From Bin80 sp965220365 (GTDB lineage: Bacteria; Bacteroidota; Rhodothermia; Rhodothermales; Bin80), in the NCBI GenBank assembly GCA_965220365.1, contig OZ244823.1, forward strand, positions 1,054,001 to 1,118,000: a stretch of 64,000 bases of DNA. Reading direction: 5' to 3'. Each line of letters opens with the position of its first letter. The first letter of the stretch is position 1. The position numbers and the translations under genes are program-made. The notes under the pieces are model-generated. The model was not told where the DNA came from and made no database searches. It worked only from the letters and a program-made list of their open reading frames with translations. This document shows, one piece after another, positions 62,484 to 64,000 of this stretch.

Positions 62484-63785
62484 CTACGATCTGCTCAATC
62501 TGTTGATCACGTTCCTATAGGCTTTGGTGTTCAGTTTGCGATCTTTGAGGCTCAGCCCTGCCTGTCTGCAGATTAGGGAAGCATATCCCGGTGTTAGTCC
62601 GAAGTCTTTTGCCACGGATGTCCGCGTTTCTCCGGCGGCCACGCGCTTCACAATCTGTTGGTCACGTTCCTGCCGCTCTTTGACACTCAGTTGCAGTTTG
62701 CGATCTTTGAGGCTCAGCCCTGCCTGTCTGCAGATTAGGGAAGCATATCCCGGTGTTAGTCCGAAGTCTTTTGCCACGGATGTCCGTGTTTCTCCGGCGG
62801 CCACGCGCTTCACAATCTGTTGGTCACGTTCCTGCCGCTCTTTGGCGCTCAGTTGCAGTCTGTGTTCTTTGACGCGCAGCCCTGCCTGTCTGCAGATTAG
62901 GGAGGCGTAAGCCGGTGTCAGTCCGAAGTCTTTTGCCACGGATGTCCGTGTTTCTCCGGCGGCCACGCGCTTCACAATCTGCTGGTCACGTTCCTGTTGC
63001 TCTTTGGTGCTCAGTCGTGGTCTGTATTCTTTGATGCGCAGCCCTGCCTGTCTGCAGATTAGGGAGGCGTATGCTGTTGTCAGTCCGAAGTCTTTTGCCA
63101 CGGATGTCCGTGTTTCTCCGGCGGCTACGCGCTTCACAATCTGTTGGTCACGGTCCTGCCGGGCTTTGGTGTTGAGTTGCTGGCCGTCAAAGTGCAGTCC
63201 TGCGTTTCTGCAGATTAGGCCAATGTGTCCAGGTGTCAGTCTGAAGTCTTTTGCCACGGATGTCCGTGTTTCCCCGGCGGCCACGCGCTTCACAATCTGT
63301 CGGTCACGTTCCTGTCGGTCTTTGGTGCTTAGTCGGCGATCTTTGACGCGAATCCCTGCCCTCCTGCAGATTACGGAGATCTGTTCTGGTGTCAATCCGA
63401 AATCTTTTGCGATGACCTTTCGTTTTTCTCCGTCAATCACGCGCCCCACGATTCGGCGGTTGCGTTCCTTGAGATCATGCCTGCGTCTGATGTCAAAGCC
63501 CATACTTTGGCAGATGGTACTCACGTATGTCGAGGACAGCCCAATGTCTTGGGCCACGGAGGTGTAGTGTTCCCCGGCGGCCACGCGCCTCACGATCTCG
63601 CGGTTGCGTACCCTCCGAAGATCTCCGAGCCTCAGTTCCGCATTGATGCAGATTTGGCGAATACGTTCTGGTGTCAGTCCGAAGTCCCTAGCCAGAGCAG
63701 CCAGTTTTTCTCCTGCGGCCACCCGCTTTACAATCTGTCGGTTGCGTTCCTGACGGGCATCCTGCCCAGTTCCAGTATGGGGCAT
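62484..63785 (-). CDS. Tandem-module protein: eight helix-turn-helix repeats
   Basis: 433 residues built of eight repeated modules starting near residues 15, 61, 109, 161, 213, 267, 321 and 375. Each reads like (N/D)xQIVKRVAAGETRTSVAKDF, a turn LTPGYAS, and LICRQAGL, that is, a helix-turn-helix of the sigma region 4 or resolvase sort. Repeat spacing grows from 46 to 54 residues. The last four modules are nearly identical, also at DNA level (162-bp period). No enzymatic domain is visible. It probably binds DNA through many HTHs; the target is unknown. It is convergent with the Omp85 gene, and a MITE-like element lies 24 bp upstream. Confidence 0.78.
   Translation of the reverse strand: MPHTGTGQDARQERNRQIVKRVAAGEKLAALARDFGLTPERIRQICINAELRLGDLRRVRNREIVRRVAAGEHYTSVAQDIGLSSTYVSTICQSMGFDIRRRHDLKERNRRIVGRVIDGEKRKVIAKDFGLTPEQISVICRRAGIRVKDRRLSTKDRQERDRQIVKRVAAGETRTSVAKDFRLTPGHIGLICRNAGLHFDGQQLNTKARQDRDQQIVKRVAAGETRTSVAKDFGLTTAYASLICRQAGLRIKEYRPRLSTKEQQERDQQIVKRVAAGETRTSVAKDFGLTPAYASLICRQAGLRVKEHRLQLSAKERQERDQQIVKRVAAGETRTSVAKDFGLTPGYASLICRQAGLSLKDRKLQLSVKERQERDQQIVKRVAAGETRTSVAKDFGLTPGYASLICRQAGLSLKDRKLNTKAYRNVINRLSRS
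62521..63168 (-). repeat. 162-bp tandem repeat, four near-identical units
   Basis: Matching landmarks fall at 62553, 62715, 62877 and 63039, exactly 162 bases apart, and at 63195 and 63351 with 156-base spacing. They encode the C-terminal modules of the tandem-HTH protein. The C-terminal units differ by only a few bases, which points to recent duplication or gene conversion. Confidence 0.85.
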
Positions 63786-63808
63786 ATGTCTGAAATTAGT
63801 TTATGAAT

Positions 63809-63906
63809 GAGGTTCTTGCAAAACTAATAATCCAGACACAAAAAGCACTCTGGAACGCCCTCAGGGCAATAAATATTTTCAAGATTGGGAGTTTTGCAAG
63901 AATCTC
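63809..63906. mobile_element. MITE-like mini-element, 98 bp
   Basis: Terminal inverted repeats of 24 bp (63809-63832 and 63883-63906, 20 of 24 matching, core TTCTTGCAAAACT) flank a 50-bp centre. Both sides carry the 4-bp direct repeat GAAT (63805-63808 and 63907-63910). There is no coding capacity. It lies 24 bp upstream of the tandem-HTH gene and could alter its promoter. The parent IS family is not identified. Confidence 0.72.
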
Positions 63907-63910
63907 GAAT

Positions 63911-63981
63911 TGTTCAAGTAATTGTTTTCCTGACCCAAAATTAAGGAACTCCTCATAATCAATTCTGCCCCCCTTGTTCAT
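63911..63981 (-). CDS. Short frame at the window edge, uncertain
   Basis: ATG at 63981 with AGGAGG about 13 bases upstream, encoding MNKGGRIDYEEFLNFGSGK and a few more residues before it runs into the MITE-like element. Without that element it would end after about 27 residues. No product recognised; probably a small or spurious ORF. Confidence 0.2.
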
Positions 63982-64000
63982 GAGCCTATGTATTCCTCCT

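Noticed and set aside
62521..63720. Regular repeats that might suggest a CRISPR array
   Set aside because: The period is 162 or 156 bases with no unique spacers, the units are coding in one frame, and they encode HTH modules.
63796..63981. 61-residue frame across the MITE-like element
   Set aside because: About half of it is the inserted mini-element; without that element the frame would be about 27 residues.
1..64000. tRNA or rRNA genes
   Set aside because: None was recognised on reading the gaps between genes; a covariance search (tRNAscan-type) was not possible here, so absence is not proven.

Overview
The window reads as an ordinary bacterial chromosome segment of intermediate GC, most likely from the Bacteroidota/Rhodothermota side of the FCB group. 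The basis is the gene content: ileS followed by a DksA-like gene and lspA, PorV/PorQ-type barrels, a BNR protein with a FlgD-like C-terminal domain, a DUF5916 barrel, a CruF-type carotenoid gene, and start codons that mostly lack a strong Shine-Dalgarno. The taxon is inferred; no rRNA or tRNA gene was seen.

Layout. 1-4.0 kb: the end of serC, a pntAA-pntAB-pntB transhydrogenase operon and a thioesterase. 4.0-10.1 kb: a tesA / ybbA-ybbP locus interrupted by an IS1634-type element flanked by a 177-bp direct repeat. 10.1-15.9 kb: yggS, a purine nucleoside phosphorylase, ileS, a dksA-like gene and lspA. 16.1-17.8 kb: a second IS1634-type transposase. 18.2-23.3 kb: an M20 amidohydrolase, a DUF5916 barrel and a frameshifted argH. 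23.8-26.6 kb: a three-gene ABC-3C conflict system (HNH effector, small middle component, DUF2326 ATPase). 27.1-35.4 kb: an AI-2E-type permease, a GlsB-like protein, a five-gene envelope operon and an aminotransferase. 35.8-40.1 kb: a carotenoid operon with a fused prenyl-diphosphate/phytoene synthase. 40.4-48.1 kb: a PLD-helicase-DUF3427 protein, an NCS2 permease, a solute-binding lipoprotein, coaD and rsmD. 48.2-49.1 kb: an NDUFA9-like reductase.

49.8-54.4 kb is the accessory island. It holds a Cys/Gly-rich lipoprotein whose ATG is cut off from its reading frame by a run of 10 G:C pairs. Next to it is a complete IS1595-family transposon (28-bp perfect terminal inverted repeats, 8-bp target duplication). 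This carries a transposase, a DNA methyltransferase-HNH fusion and a 53-residue basic protein. The methyltransferase ATG is likewise separated from its frame by a run of 11 G:C pairs, which suggests a mobile, phase-variable modification/restriction gene. A decayed IS1634-type copy follows.

54.6-62.3 kb: an outer-membrane barrel, EcsC, a sulfatase, clpX and an Omp85 protein. 62.3-63.9 kb: a protein made almost wholly of eight tandem helix-turn-helix modules, with a decayed ninth module after its stop codon and a 98-bp MITE-like element just upstream. The strongest leads are the switchable passenger gene in the IS1595-type transposon, the tandem-HTH protein, the ABC-3C operon and the 177-bp duplication that rebuilt ybbA downstream of the IS.
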